Part shown: piece after piece, positions 15,745 through 24,035 of the stretch
How positions within the stretch are numbered: position 1 is the stretch's first letter
Layout: each line of letters opens with the position of its first letter
From: Thermus oshimai DSM 12092
Lineage (GTDB): Bacteria; Deinococcota; Deinococci; Deinococcales; Thermaceae
Reading direction: 5' to 3'
Length of the DNA: 64,000 nucleotides
NCBI RefSeq assembly: GCF_000373145.1
Contig: NZ_KB890602.1
Span: forward strand, 152,483-216,482
Position numbers and translations under genes: made by a program
The notes under the pieces: model-generated
The model's database searches: none
What the model saw: the letters and a program-made list of their open reading frames with translations, nothing else
Told to the model about the DNA's origin: nothing

Positions 15745-16544
15745 TTACCGAAGGGTGGCGCTTACAGAGAGGCTTGGGCCCGTGGCCTCGTGGTACTGCC
15801 CCCTTAGGACGTTCTGGAAGCGGAGCTCGTAGGCCAGGCAGCCGTCGTAGTAGGGGAGGGTGAGGCCGTAGCGGCTCAGGGCCCCTTCCCCGAAGCCCAT
15901 CTCCGGGGCAACCCACAGGGCCTGGCAGCAGGCCCTATCGGGCAGGGGCATGGCGTAGCCCAGGCGCACCTCGGCGTAGCTTCCCCGGAGGTAGGCCAAC
16001 CGGAGGGTGCCCAATGGAGGTTCTCCTGGGCCTTCTCCGGACTATTCCTCCGGTCCTACGGTTTCCACCCTGAGGGGTAGGCTCGGTGAGGCGGGAAGGT
16101 CTTGGGTTTCAGGTCGACCCGAAAAAGCCCGTTTAGGGTCATCCGACCTCCAGTTTTCTCGAGCTCCCCCAAGGCTCGTTCCAGGAGGAGTGCCATCTCC
16201 AGAAGAAAGCGGTCCGCCCTTTCCTGGGGCACAGGCAGGGTTCCCGGGGTGAGGCACCCTAGGTGAACCTCTGGACAGCCCCGGTCCAGAAGCAAGGCCC
16301 CGCCTCGGAAGTAAAGCCGCCAACGCCCGAGGTCCACCCGGTATCCCCCCTTTAGGTGTTCTCGGTATTGGGTCAAAAGGGCCTGCCAGAGGGCTCGAGC
16401 CTCTTCTGTCCGTGGGCTTAGAGTGTACTGCCAGGTTCCCCTCTCCCTTAAGCTTTCCGACTGGCTTTTGGAGAGGCGCCAATCCCCGTCGGCGAGGGCT
16501 ATAGGGGCAAGGGAGAGCAAAAGAAGGGGAAGGTACCAGCGCAT
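15745..16544 (-). pseudogene. Broken gene for a secreted protein: frameshift plus in-frame stop
   Basis: Two neighbouring ORFs appear to be pieces of one gene. The first starts at ATG 16544 with a signal peptide (RWYLPLLLLSLAPIALA) and stays protein-like to VDLKP near 16105. From there its frame turns to an unlikely tail, while the neighbouring frame continues plausibly (DLPASPSLPLRVETVGPEE), meets a TAG at 16042-16044, and then runs on in the same frame through TLRLAYLRGSYAEVRLGY to the stop at 15745. So one frameshift and one nonsense codon separate the parts. I do not recognise the family. The second piece alone has a weak start (TTG 16014) and no ribosome site. Confidence 0.6.
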
Positions 16545-16683
16545 GAGAACATTTTTTCGGGCTTGAGAGATTTACCCCGGCAAATTTGACCGAGATCCCT
16601 TTCAGCCTGGGTTGGAACAGGATGGAAAGCGTTGCCCTCAGGCCCTAGCTGGGGGTCTCAGGGCTATTGAAAGCTGTTCTGGC

Positions 16684-17931
16684 CTAACCCTCCTCCAGAA
16701 GGGGAAGCCGCACCCGGAAGACCGTCCTTCCGGGTGCGCTTTCCACGGTGATCTCCCCCCCATGGGCCCGGGCGATGGCCTGGGCCACGGCGAGGCCTAG
16801 GCCGGTGCCGCCCCCAGGCCCCCGGGCGAAGCGCTGGAAGAGGTGGGGGAGGAGGTCCTCGGGGATCCCTGGGCCCCGGTCCTCCACCTCCACCAGGGCC
16901 CAGCCTTCTTCCCGCCCCACCCTTACCCGCACCCCCTCCCTTCCCGCCGCCCGCACCCCATTGGCGATGAGGTTGCGGAGGGCCTGGAGGAGCCGGTCCG
17001 GATCCCCCAGGACCTCGAGGGCCTCCCCCTCCACCCGGACCCCCTGCTCCCTGGAGGCCTCCCGGGCCAGCTCCAAGAGGTCCACGATGTGCAGGTCCAG
17101 CCGCCAGCCCGCCTCCCCTCTCGCCAGGTCCAGGAGGTCTTCCACCAGGCGGCGCATCCTCTCGGAGGTCCTTTGGGCCGCCTCCAGGGCCTCCCCGTCC
17201 AAAGGGTTGCGCTTAAGCCGGTCCAGATGCCCCAGGAGGACCGTGAGGGGGGTGCGGAGCTCGTGGCTCACCTCCGCCAGGAAGGCCCGCTCCCGCTCCT
17301 GGGCCTCCTTCAGGGCCTGGAGAAGGCCGTTTACCGCGGCCACCATCCGCCCGAACTCGTCCCTGGGGAGGGTCAAGGGGATGGGGTCCAGGCGGCTTGG
17401 GCTCCGGCTCGCCACCTCCCTGGCCGCCCGCTCCAGGGGCCCCGCCGCCAGACGGGCGGTGAGGTAGACGAGGAGAAGCCCCAAGGGGAAAAGGAGGAAG
17501 AAGGCCTCCAAAAGCCCCCTCCTCAAGGCGGAAAGGGCCCCTTCTATGGGGGCGGTGTCCGCGGTGAGGGCGAGGAGGCCCAGGGGGGTCCTGACCAGGG
17601 CGGCGGCGAAGCCCTCCTGGAAGAAGGCCTTCGGGGTTTCCCCTGCCCCCTCGAGGGCCCCCTTGGGCAAAAGGTGGCGGGGCTCGGTGAGGACCAGGGG
17701 CTCGCCCTCCTCCGTGTAAAGGTGGAGGAAGACCCCTCCTGTGGTGAGGAGGGCCCCGCTCTGCCCCTTCTGGTAGGCCTCCGCCGCCCGGAGGGCGTCC
17801 TGGAGGAGGGTGTTTAGGAGGTGGGTCTTGAGGCTTTCCTCCACCCCCCGCCCCGCCAGGTAGCCGGTGAGGAGCAGGAGGAAGAGCCAAAGGGCGCTGA
17901 AGGCCAGAAAGAGCCGGGCCCGGAAGGTCAA
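16684..17931 (-). CDS. Sensor histidine kinase (HAMP, HisKA, HATPase)
   Basis: Membrane sensor of a two-component system. Two helices (about residues 9-28 and 143-163) frame a small periplasmic domain of about 110 residues. A HAMP linker follows, then the phosphoacceptor box VSHELRTPL (H-box) near residue 225, and the ATP-binding N, G1 and G2 boxes: NLIANGVRAA, VEDRGPGIP, GGTGLGLAVAQAIARAHGG. The 415 residues are normal. The start overlaps the response regulator stop as ATGA. The signal sensed is unknown. Confidence 0.93.
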   Translation of the reverse strand: MTFRARLFLAFSALWLFLLLLTGYLAGRGVEESLKTHLLNTLLQDALRAAEAYQKGQSGALLTTGGVFLHLYTEEGEPLVLTEPRHLLPKGALEGAGETPKAFFQEGFAAALVRTPLGLLALTADTAPIEGALSALRRGLLEAFFLLFPLGLLLVYLTARLAAGPLERAAREVASRSPSRLDPIPLTLPRDEFGRMVAAVNGLLQALKEAQERERAFLAEVSHELRTPLTVLLGHLDRLKRNPLDGEALEAAQRTSERMRRLVEDLLDLARGEAGWRLDLHIVDLLELAREASREQGVRVEGEALEVLGDPDRLLQALRNLIANGVRAAGREGVRVRVGREEGWALVEVEDRGPGIPEDLLPHLFQRFARGPGGGTGLGLAVAQAIARAHGGEITVESAPGRTVFRVRLPLLEEG

Positions 17932-18611
17932 GCCTCGTCTCCCTCGCGGCCTGGGCGGAGGGCGTAGCCCAGGCCCCGGACCGTGCGCAGGTAGCCGTAG
18001 GCCCCGGCTTCCCTAAGCTTCGCCCGCAGGTTGGCCACATGCACGTCCAGGACGTTGGACTCCCGCCCCAGGGGCTTGCCCCAAAGCTTCTCCTCGATCT
18101 CCTCCCGGGGGAAGACCCTTCCCGGGCGGGACATGAGGAGGTGGAGGAGGTCAAACTCCTTGGGGGAAAGCCTCACCTCCCGCCCAGCGAAGAAGACCTG
18201 CCGCCGCCTGGGGTAGAGCTCCAGCTGGCCCACGCTTAAGACCTCGCTTCCCTCCCGGTGGCGGAGCTGCACCTGGACGCGGGCCAGGAGCTCCGCGGGG
18301 TGGAAGGGCTTTACCAGGTAGTCGTCCGCCCCGTCGGAGAGGAGGCCCACCTTGCGCTCCACCCCGTCTTGGGCGGTGAGGACCAGGATGGGGGTCTCGT
18401 CCGTGGCCCGGATCCTGCGGGCCACCTCCGCCCCGTCCAGGTCCGGCAGGCCCAGGTCCAGGATGACGAGGTCCGGGCGGTTCTGGCGGAAGAGGGTGAG
18501 GCCCTCCATGCCCCCCTTGGCCCAGAGCACCCCAAAACCCGCCTCCGAGAGCTCCAGCTCCACCAGCCGGGCCACCTCGGGGTCGTCTTCGATGAGGAGG
18601 ATCCGCTTCAT
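17928..18611 (-). CDS. OmpR/PhoB-family response regulator
   Basis: DNA-binding regulator paired with the kinase that follows. The receiver has the acidic pair EDD at residues 8-10, the phosphoacceptor Asp in LVILDLGLPDLDG, Thr in LVLTAQD and Lys in YLVKPF. The winged-helix output domain (LSPKEFDLLHLLMSRPGRVFPREE ... YLRTVRGLGYAL) is complete. ATG 18611 overlaps the upstream gene stop as ATGA, which favours it over the GTG/ATG six bases earlier. Target genes are unknown. Confidence 0.93.
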   Translation of the reverse strand: MKRILLIEDDPEVARLVELELSEAGFGVLWAKGGMEGLTLFRQNRPDLVILDLGLPDLDGAEVARRIRATDETPILVLTAQDGVERKVGLLSDGADDYLVKPFHPAELLARVQVQLRHREGSEVLSVGQLELYPRRRQVFFAGREVRLSPKEFDLLHLLMSRPGRVFPREEIEEKLWGKPLGRESNVLDVHVANLRAKLREAGAYGYLRTVRGLGYALRPGREGDEA

Positions 18612-18964
18612 GGCCAAAGCCTTTCTGGAAGGGTCAGGCCGTAGACCTCCTTGAGGAGCTTTAAAAGGCTCACCCGCTCCTTTTCCAGAAGGACATCCCC
18701 CCGGTCCACCACCCCGCTAAAGGTCTTGGGCTTTTCTCCAGGCACGGCCAGGAGGAGGCGCACCTCGCTGCCCGGCCTGGGGGGCAGGGGAGGGGAGAGG
18801 GGGAGGAGGGCCCTCCCCTCCACCCGCCAGGCCCCGTGGAGGGTCTTGAGGTCGGGGGAGAGGAGGCGGAGCTCCGTTCCCGGGGGCAGGGCGGGGCCCA
18901 GGAGGGGGAAGAGGGCGGCCAGGGCTAGGCCCAGAAGGAGGGCAAGGGCGAGAAGAGGCCGCAT
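18608..18964 (-). CDS. Hypothetical exported or membrane-anchored protein
   Basis: A 118-residue protein that starts with a long hydrophobic segment (LLALALLLGLALAALFPLLG), a signal peptide or anchor, followed by a small beta-rich domain ending in KLLKEVYGLTLPERLWP. I do not recognise a family. It is the first gene of an operon with the two-component pair (4-bp overlap with the regulator), so it may be an accessory or target of that system. ATG 18964 has TAGAAT exactly 7 nt upstream, which fixes the start over the ATG at 18973 that lies inside the hexamer. Confidence 0.75.
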   Translation of the reverse strand: MRPLLALALLLGLALAALFPLLGPALPPGTELRLLSPDLKTLHGAWRVEGRALLPLSPPLPPRPGSEVRLLLAVPGEKPKTFSGVVDRGDVLLEKERVSLLKLLKEVYGLTLPERLWP

Positions 18965-18971
18965 CCTTCCC

Positions 18972-18977
18972 ATTCTA
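18972..18977 (-). promoter_or_regulatory. Leaderless -10 box of the two-component operon
   Basis: TAGAAT on the minus strand, 7 nt before ATG 18964. Confidence 0.55.
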
Positions 18978-19622
18978 CGAGGCCCCTTTCCCCGAGGGTG
19001 GGAGGGAGGTTAAGGCTTCTAAAGGTTTTTCCGGCAGGAGGAAGCCGGCGGAGACCACGTACTTGAGGGCATCCTCCACGCTGATCTCCAGGGGGATGAC
19101 CTCCTCCGAGGGGACCAGGACCACCATGCCGCTGGCGGGCACGGGGCTGGTGGGGACCAAGACGGCGGTGTACCCCTCCGGAAGGGGGGGAAGCCTCCGC
19201 CCCACGGGCTGGACCACAAAGCAGAGGGTGTAGACCCCGCGCCTCGGGTACTCGATCACCGCGGCCCGGCTGAACTTCACCTCCTTGTGCCCGAAGAGGG
19301 TGTGGGCGATCTGCTGGACCGCCTTGTAGATGTCGCGGACGATGGGGATGAGGGTGAGGGAACGCTCCAGGGAAAGGAGGAGCCTTCGCCCCAGGTAGTT
19401 CTCCGTGAGGGTCCCTACCAGGTAGATGAAGACCACCGCCAGGAAGAGGCCCACGAAGGGGAGGAGGGGGCCGTAGGCCGGGGGCACCTCCACCCCGAAG
19501 GCCAGGAGGAGGCCGGCGATGAACCCCCCCGAGTAGGTGTAGACCCAAAGGAGGAAGTAGAGGGTGACGAGGAGGGGTAAAAGGGCGAGGAGGCCGGCGA
19601 GGAGGCGCTGGCGAAGCCGCAT
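18975..19622 (-). CDS. DUF502 membrane protein
   Basis: A 215-residue protein of the DUF502 family, whose biochemical role is not established. Two N-terminal helices (residues 7-27 and 51-72) are followed by the conserved segments GTLTENYLGRRLL, IPIVRDIYKAVQQI and VIEYPRRGVYTLCFV, then the family motif VLVPTSPVPASGMVVLVP. TAAACT lies 7 nt before the ATG and overlaps the sdrP stop codon, suggesting its own leaderless promoter. Confidence 0.9.
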   Translation of the reverse strand: MRLRQRLLAGLLALLPLLVTLYFLLWVYTYSGGFIAGLLLAFGVEVPPAYGPLLPFVGLFLAVVFIYLVGTLTENYLGRRLLLSLERSLTLIPIVRDIYKAVQQIAHTLFGHKEVKFSRAAVIEYPRRGVYTLCFVVQPVGRRLPPLPEGYTAVLVPTSPVPASGMVVLVPSEEVIPLEISVEDALKYVVSAGFLLPEKPLEALTSLPPSGKGAS

Positions 19623-19629
19623 CCCCTCT

Positions 19630-19635
19630 AGTTTA
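19630..19635 (-). promoter_or_regulatory. -10 box of the DUF502 gene
   Basis: TAAACT on the minus strand, 7 nt before ATG 19622. It includes the last bases of the sdrP gene. Confidence 0.5.
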
Positions 19636-20241
19636 CCTGCCCTCGCCCTTGTGTTGGGAAAGCTCCTTTAGCCCCTTCAGGTCCAGAAGGGCGATCTTGC
19701 CGTAGCCCGAGCGGATGTACCCCTCCCGGGCGAGCTCCCCGATGACCTTGGTGACCGTCTCCCGCACGCTTCCCACCGCGGCGGCCAGCTCGTCGTGGGT
19801 GGCCCGGAGGACGATCTTCCCGTCCTCCTCCTTGGCCAACGGGGTGTCCATGAGCTCCAAGAGGGCCGCGGCCATGCGGTTCTTGAGCCTTTGGGTGGCC
19901 AGGCGCTCTATCCGGCGGTAGCCCTCCGCCAGGGCCTGGGCCAGGTGGGCGGTGAGGGCCTTTAGGGTTTCGGGGTCCGGCTCCTTGGGCAGGGGGAGGA
20001 GCTCCACCTCCGTCACCGCCTCGGCGAAGTAGCCCCGCTCCAGGCCCGAAAGCGCCTCCTCCCCGAAGAACCCCCCGGGGCGGACCAAGCGGAGGGTGAG
20101 GGCGTTGCCCTCCAGGTCCACGGCCTCGAGGCGGACCAGGCCTTTCAGGACCTGGTAGACCCGATCCCGGGGCCCCGGCACCCCGGGGTAGAGGATGACC
20201 TCGCCGGGCCGGAAGCTAAGGGTTTCGCGCACCTGGGTCAT
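19633..20241 (-). CDS. sdrP: SdrP, Crp/Fnr-family transcription activator
   Basis: A Crp/Fnr-family regulator that in T. thermophilus activates stationary-phase and oxidative-stress genes without a small-molecule effector. The 202 residues agree with that protein in length and in long stretches as I recall them (for example LYPGVPGPRDR, LRLVRPGGFFGEEAL). The beta-barrel lacks the cAMP-binding Arg/Ser set. The helix-turn-helix is ATHDELAAAVGSVRETVTKV. GGAGGG precedes the ATG by 6 nt. Upstream, TTTACA, 18 bases and TAGCCT could be its promoter. Confidence 0.93.
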   Translation of the reverse strand: MTQVRETLSFRPGEVILYPGVPGPRDRVYQVLKGLVRLEAVDLEGNALTLRLVRPGGFFGEEALSGLERGYFAEAVTEVELLPLPKEPDPETLKALTAHLAQALAEGYRRIERLATQRLKNRMAAALLELMDTPLAKEEDGKIVLRATHDELAAAVGSVRETVTKVIGELAREGYIRSGYGKIALLDLKGLKELSQHKGEGR

Positions 20242-20301
20242 GGCTTCCCTCCTTCCCCTTCAGGCTAGCACGGGGGGAGGGATTTTGTAAACCCTAAGGT
20301 T

Positions 20302-20535
20302 TCAAAAATCTTCCCCGCCCAGGGGGCGTTTGCGGGCCACGGGGAGGAGCCGGAGGGCGATCTCGGGGGTTTCCCCCCGGGCCCTGGCCTCCCTAAGCTC
20401 CCGTTCCGCCCAGAAGACGGCCATCTCCCACATTGCCCTTAGGCGTTCTTCCAGGGGCAGGGCCTGCCACTCCGCCCGGTCGTCTACGCGCTCGTCCAAG
20501 GCGAACCTTCGGGCCACGGGTTGGATCTTCCTCAT
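20302..20535 (-). CDS. Small hydrophilic protein, possibly antitoxin-like
   Basis: A 77-residue protein rich in Arg, Glu and Ala with no membrane segment. The pattern RAEWQALPLEERLRAMWEMAVF recalls small proteins coded next to nucleotidyltransferase-type toxins, where a YW..K.PEERL segment is common; here no such partner follows. That similarity is weak. The ATG at 20535 overlaps a stop codon (ATGA) of an upstream frame that has been broken, hinting that it was the last gene of the gyrA-cutA operon. Function unknown. Confidence 0.6.
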   Translation of the reverse strand: MRKIQPVARRFALDERVDDRAEWQALPLEERLRAMWEMAVFWAERELREARARGETPEIALRLLPVARKRPLGGEDF

Positions 20536-20646
20536 CCCAGCTCCTCCAGGTCCCTAAGACGGCCAAAGGCCCGCTTCAAGGCCTTCCAGGAGGCGGGCCT
20601 GGGCCTGGTGAGGGGCCCGGAGGAAGTCCAGCATGTCCTCTGTCAT
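20535..20646 (-). pseudogene. Short ORF after cutA, probably frameshifted
   Basis: An ATG at 20646 overlaps the cutA stop (ATGA) and opens a 30-codon ORF (MTEDMLDFLRAP...) that ends at TAG 20554. In the next frame the last part reads KALKRAFGRLRDLEELG and stops with a TGA that overlaps the ATG of the next gene at 20535. Both ends thus look like normal coupled junctions, but no single frame joins them. Best explained by one frameshift near 20590. Family not recognised. Confidence 0.4.
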
Positions 20647-20954
20647 CCCGTGTTCTCCCTAAGCCAGGCCAAATAGGCCCCGTGCCCTTCGGCGATGGGG
20701 AGGGCGATGATCTCGGGCACGGTGTAGGGGTGGAGGGCGAGGACCCGTTCTTTAAGCCTGGGGAAGGCGAAGGTGGTGGTCTTGACGATGAGGAGCACCT
20801 CCTTGTCCTCCACCACCTCCCCCTGCCAACGGTAGACGGAGGTGAGGCCCGGGACCAGGTTCACGCAGGCCGCCAGGCGCTCCTCCACCAGGGCGCGGGC
20901 GATCTTTAGGGCCACCTCCTCGCTGGGTGCGGTGATGAGGACCACCTCTTCCAT
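20643..20954 (-). CDS. cutA: Divalent-cation tolerance protein CutA1
   Basis: A 103-residue trimeric ferredoxin-like protein of the CutA1 family. The family marks are present: LITAPSEEVALKIARALVEERLAACVN, SVYRWQGEVVEDKEVLLIVKT and HPYTVPEIIALPI. Its role in metal tolerance is debated. The start ATG 20954 overlaps the gyrA stop as ATGA; the preceding ATG at 20957 is inside gyrA without advantage. Cotranscribed with gyrA. Confidence 0.94.
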   Translation of the reverse strand: MEEVVLITAPSEEVALKIARALVEERLAACVNLVPGLTSVYRWQGEVVEDKEVLLIVKTTTFAFPRLKERVLALHPYTVPEIIALPIAEGHGAYLAWLRENTG

Positions 20955-23368
20955 CACTCCTCCTCCACCACGAAGGCGCTGGCGATCTCGTCGTCCTCGG
21001 GCAGGTTCATGATGCGCACCCCCGCGGTGGCCCGGGAGTAGGTGCGGATCTCCGCCACCGGGGTGCGGAGGGCCAGGCCCCGCTTGGAGAGCACCAGGAG
21101 GTCCTCCGTGCCCTTCACCTTGAGGAGGGCGGCCAGGGTCCCCACCTTAGGGGAGACGGCGTAGGTGATGACCCCCACCCCGCCCCGGCCCTGGAGGGGG
21201 TACTCGGCAAGGGGGGTGCGCTTCCCGTAGCCCCGGGTGCTCACCGCCAGGAGTTCCGCCATCTCCCCGGGCTTCACCGCCACCAGGGAGACCACCCCGT
21301 CCCCCGGGCGCTTGAAGCGGATGCCCGTGACCCCTTGGGTGTCCCGGCCCGTGGCCCGCACCTCCTCCAGGGGGAAGCGGATGGCCATCCCCTCCCGGGT
21401 GGCCAGGATGACCTCGTCCTCGGGGTCGGCCAGGGCCACGCCGATGAGCCGGTCCTCCGGGTGGAGCCTGATGGCGATGAGCCCCGCGGAGCCCAGGTTC
21501 CGGTACTCCTTGAGAGGGGTGCGCTTCACCATCCCCCCTTCCGTGGCGAAGAGGAGGTCCCCCTCCCCTTCCAGCCCCCGCACGGAGAGGAGGGCGGCCA
21601 CCTCCTCCTCTTCGGAGAGGGGGAGGAGGCTTTTCACGTGCACCCCCCGGGCCTGGCGGCCCATCTCGGGGAGCTCGTAGACCTTGAGGCGGTAGACCCG
21701 GCCCCGGCCGGTGAAGAAGAGGAGGTCGTCGTGGGTGGCGGCCACCAGCACGTGGGTGGCCTCGTCCTCCTCCTTGGTCTTGCCCGCCTGGGCCCCCCGC
21801 CCGCCCCGGCCCTGGGCCCGGTAGGCCTCCAGGGGGATGCGCTTTAGGAAGCCCTGGGCGGTGAGGGTGATGACCACGGGCTCGTCCTCGATGAGGTCCT
21901 CGGGGTTGAAGTTCTCCTCGAAGTCGGCGAGGAGGGTGCGGCGGGGGTCGGCGTAGCGCTCCTTGACCCGGAGGAGGTCCCGCTTCACCTCGCCCCATAG
22001 GCGCCCTTCGTCCTCCAGGATGGCCCTCAGGCGGGCGATTTCCTCCATGAGCTCCCGGTACTCCTCCAAAAGCTTCTCCCGCTCCAGGGCCACCAGGCGC
22101 TGGAGGCGCATGTCCAGGATGGCCTGGGCCTGGGCCTCGGTGAGGCCGAAGCGGGCCATGAGGCCGCTTCTGGCTTGGGCGGCGTCTTCCGAGGCCCGGA
22201 TGAGGGCGATGACCTCGTCGATGTGGTCCAGGGCGATGAGGAGGCCCTCGAGGATGTGGGCCCTTTCCTCCGCCTTCTTGAGCTCAAAGAGGCTCTTCCG
22301 CCTCAGGACCTCCTTGCGGTGGTCCAAGTAGTGGCGCATGAGGTCCAGGAGGCTTAGGGTCTTGGGCTCCCCGTCCACGATGGCGAGGAGGTTCACCGTG
22401 AAGGTGGTCTGGAGGGCGGTGTGCTTGTAGAGCTGGTTCAGGACCACCTCGGGGTTCGCCCCCCGCTTGAGCTCGATGGCGATCCTAAGGCCCTGCCGGT
22501 CGGACTCGTCCCGTAGGGCCACGATGTCCTCCAGCTTCTTGGCCTTGACCAGGGCGGCGATCTGGGCGATGAGGGAGGCCTTGTTCACCTGGTAGGGGAT
22601 CTCCGTGACCACCAGCATGGGGCGCTGGCCCTTCTCCTCCACCCGCACCTTGGCCCTGAGCCTTAGGCTTCCCCGCCCCGTGGCGTAGGCCTCCTGGATG
22701 CCCCTTCGGGAAAGCTTCCCCCCGGTGGGGAAGTCGGGACCCGGGAGGTGGCGCATGACCTCCTCCAGGGTGATGGCGGGGTTGTCGATCATGGCCACCA
22801 GGGCGTCCACCACCTCCCCCAGGTTGTGGGGGGGGAGGCTGGTGGCCATGCCCACGGCGATGCCGCTGGCCCCGTTCACCAACAGGTTCGGGATGGCCGC
22901 GGGCAGGACCTCGGGCTCCTTTAGGGAGCCGTCGTAGTTGGGGCGGAAGCCCACCGTTTCCTTGTCAATGTCCAGGAGCATCTCCGCCCCGATGGGGGAA
23001 AGCTTGGCCTCCGTGTAGCGCTGGGCCGCGGGGGGGTCCCCGTCCACGGAGCCGAAGTTCCCCTGGCCGTCCATGAGGGGGTAGCGCAGGTTCCAGGGCT
23101 GGGCCATGCGGGCCAGGGCCTCGTAGATGGCCGCGTCCCCGTGGGGGTGGTACTTGCCCATGACCTCCCCCACGATCTTGGCGCTCTTCACGTGCTTGCG
23201 CCCAGGAAGGACCCCTTCCTGGTAGGCCCCGAAGAGGATGCGCCGCTGGACCGGTTTAAGCCCGTCCCGCACGTCGGGCAGGGCCCGGTCCACGATGACG
23301 GACATGGCGTAGTTGATGAAGCCTTGCTTGAGTTCCTCGGTGATTTCTACAGGCAGTACCTGGGCCAT
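20954..23368 (-). CDS. gyrA: DNA gyrase subunit A
   Basis: DNA cleavage and religation subunit of gyrase, which introduces negative supercoils. The catalytic Tyr118 is in [13 protein letters not shown], with the winged-helix Arg just before it. The C-terminal beta-pinwheel contains the GyrA box QGRGGRGA, which marks it as gyrase and not topoisomerase IV. The 804 residues are normal. In the quinolone region the motif reads [10 protein letters not shown]: the usual Ser is Ala79 and the usual Asp is Glu83. A TATAAT hexamer lies about 33 nt before the ATG; cutA follows with a 4-bp overlap. Confidence 0.97.
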   Translation of the reverse strand: MAQVLPVEITEELKQGFINYAMSVIVDRALPDVRDGLKPVQRRILFGAYQEGVLPGRKHVKSAKIVGEVMGKYHPHGDAAIYEALARMAQPWNLRYPLMDGQGNFGSVDGDPPAAQRYTEAKLSPIGAEMLLDIDKETVGFRPNYDGSLKEPEVLPAAIPNLLVNGASGIAVGMATSLPPHNLGEVVDALVAMIDNPAITLEEVMRHLPGPDFPTGGKLSRRGIQEAYATGRGSLRLRAKVRVEEKGQRPMLVVTEIPYQVNKASLIAQIAALVKAKKLEDIVALRDESDRQGLRIAIELKRGANPEVVLNQLYKHTALQTTFTVNLLAIVDGEPKTLSLLDLMRHYLDHRKEVLRRKSLFELKKAEERAHILEGLLIALDHIDEVIALIRASEDAAQARSGLMARFGLTEAQAQAILDMRLQRLVALEREKLLEEYRELMEEIARLRAILEDEGRLWGEVKRDLLRVKERYADPRRTLLADFEENFNPEDLIEDEPVVITLTAQGFLKRIPLEAYRAQGRGGRGAQAGKTKEEDEATHVLVAATHDDLLFFTGRGRVYRLKVYELPEMGRQARGVHVKSLLPLSEEEEVAALLSVRGLEGEGDLLFATEGGMVKRTPLKEYRNLGSAGLIAIRLHPEDRLIGVALADPEDEVILATREGMAIRFPLEEVRATGRDTQGVTGIRFKRPGDGVVSLVAVKPGEMAELLAVSTRGYGKRTPLAEYPLQGRGGVGVITYAVSPKVGTLAALLKVKGTEDLLVLSKRGLALRTPVAEIRTYSRATAGVRIMNLPEDDEIASAFVVEEE

Positions 23369-23401
23369 AGCGCTCCTAGGGCGTGTGCGACGCCACCTTT
23401 C

Positions 23402-23407
23402 ATTATA
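23402..23407 (-). promoter_or_regulatory. -10 box upstream of gyrA
   Basis: TATAAT on the minus strand, about 33 nt before the gyrA ATG. No good -35 hexamer is found at 16-18 bases. The leader contains CTAGGAGCGCT as a possible ribosome site. Confidence 0.5.
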
Positions 23408-23430
23408 CGGCCCGCGCCGGGGCTATACGG

Positions 23431-23589
23431 GTGGGGAAGGGCAGGGTGTACCAGCGGGAGGGGCGGACGGACCTCCTCCGTCAGGAGGTCCAGGCGGAGG
23501 TGGGCGCCGCCCTCGACAAGGCCATGCGCCACTTCACCGCCGTGGCCGTCCTTTCGGCCCTGATGGCCCTCCTCGTGGTAGGGGCCTAG
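23431..23589 (+). CDS. Possible small membrane protein (52 aa)
   Basis: A short frame between divergent gyrA and convergent aroQ. It codes for a charged N-terminal half (REGRTDLLRQEVQAEVGAALDKAMRHF) and one C-terminal membrane helix (TAVAVLSALMALLVVGA), a sensible tail-anchored layout. The start could be GTG 23431 or GTG 23446; neither has a clear ribosome site, and a TATACG hexamer overlaps the first. Its end overlaps the aroQ stop by 4 bases. The sensible amphipathic composition is the main evidence. Confidence 0.42.
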   Translation: MGKGRVYQREGRTDLLRQEVQAEVGAALDKAMRHFTAVAVLSALMALLVVGA

Positions 23590-24023
23590 CCCACCTCGAG
23601 GCTCTCCGCCAGGTAGTGGAGGGCGAGCTTGTAGGAGAGGACCCCGAACCCCGAGATGATCCCCCGGCAGGCGGCGGCGGTGACGGAGTGGCGGCGGAAC
23701 TCCTCCCGGGCGTGGAGGTTGGTGAGGTGCACCTCCACCACGGGGAGGGGCTGGGCGCGGAGGGCGTCCAGGAGGGCGTAGGAGTAGTGGGTGAGGGCCC
23801 CGGGGTTCAGGACGATGGCCAGAAAGCCCTCCTGGTGGGCCTGCTGGACCCACTCGATGAGCTGGCCCTCGTAGTTGGTCTGGCGGAAGACCACCCCAAG
23901 CCCCAGCTCCGCCCCCCAGGCCTCGCAGAGGGCTTCCAGCTCCTCCAGGGTGGTCCTTCCGTAGAGCTCGGGCTCCCGCCTGCCCAGGAGGTTTAGGTTG
24001 GGTCCGTTTAGGATAAGGACCAT
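23586..24023 (-). CDS. aroQ: Type II 3-dehydroquinate dehydratase
   Basis: Catalyses dehydration of 3-dehydroquinate in the shikimate pathway. The type II marks are intact: NGPNLNLLGRREPELYG with the catalytic Tyr, FRQTNYEGQLIEW, LNPGALTHYSYAL, the substrate loop HLTNLHAREEFRRHS with catalytic His, and GVLSYKLAL. The 145 residues match the dodecameric family. The start ATG 24023-24021 overlaps the ATG of the divergent LysM/M23 gene; CATAAT is 6 nt upstream, so the mRNA is likely leaderless. Confidence 0.95.
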   Translation of the reverse strand: MVLILNGPNLNLLGRREPELYGRTTLEELEALCEAWGAELGLGVVFRQTNYEGQLIEWVQQAHQEGFLAIVLNPGALTHYSYALLDALRAQPLPVVEVHLTNLHAREEFRRHSVTAAACRGIISGFGVLSYKLALHYLAESLEVG

Positions 24024-24035
24024 GGTCCTATTATG
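24009..24035. promoter_or_regulatory. Interlocked divergent starts and -10 boxes, aroQ and LysM/M23 gene
   Basis: The two ATG codons overlap inside CCATGG (24020-24025). Plus: TAGGAT at 24009-24014, 7 nt before ATG 24022. Minus: CATAAT at 24035-24030, 6 nt before ATG 24023. Each -10 lies within the first codons of the other gene. Confidence 0.6.

Noticed and set aside
16843-17817. 324-codon plus-strand ORF opposite the histidine kinase
   Set aside because: Low-complexity Gly/Glu/His/Pro frame, no ribosome site, no recognisable motif.
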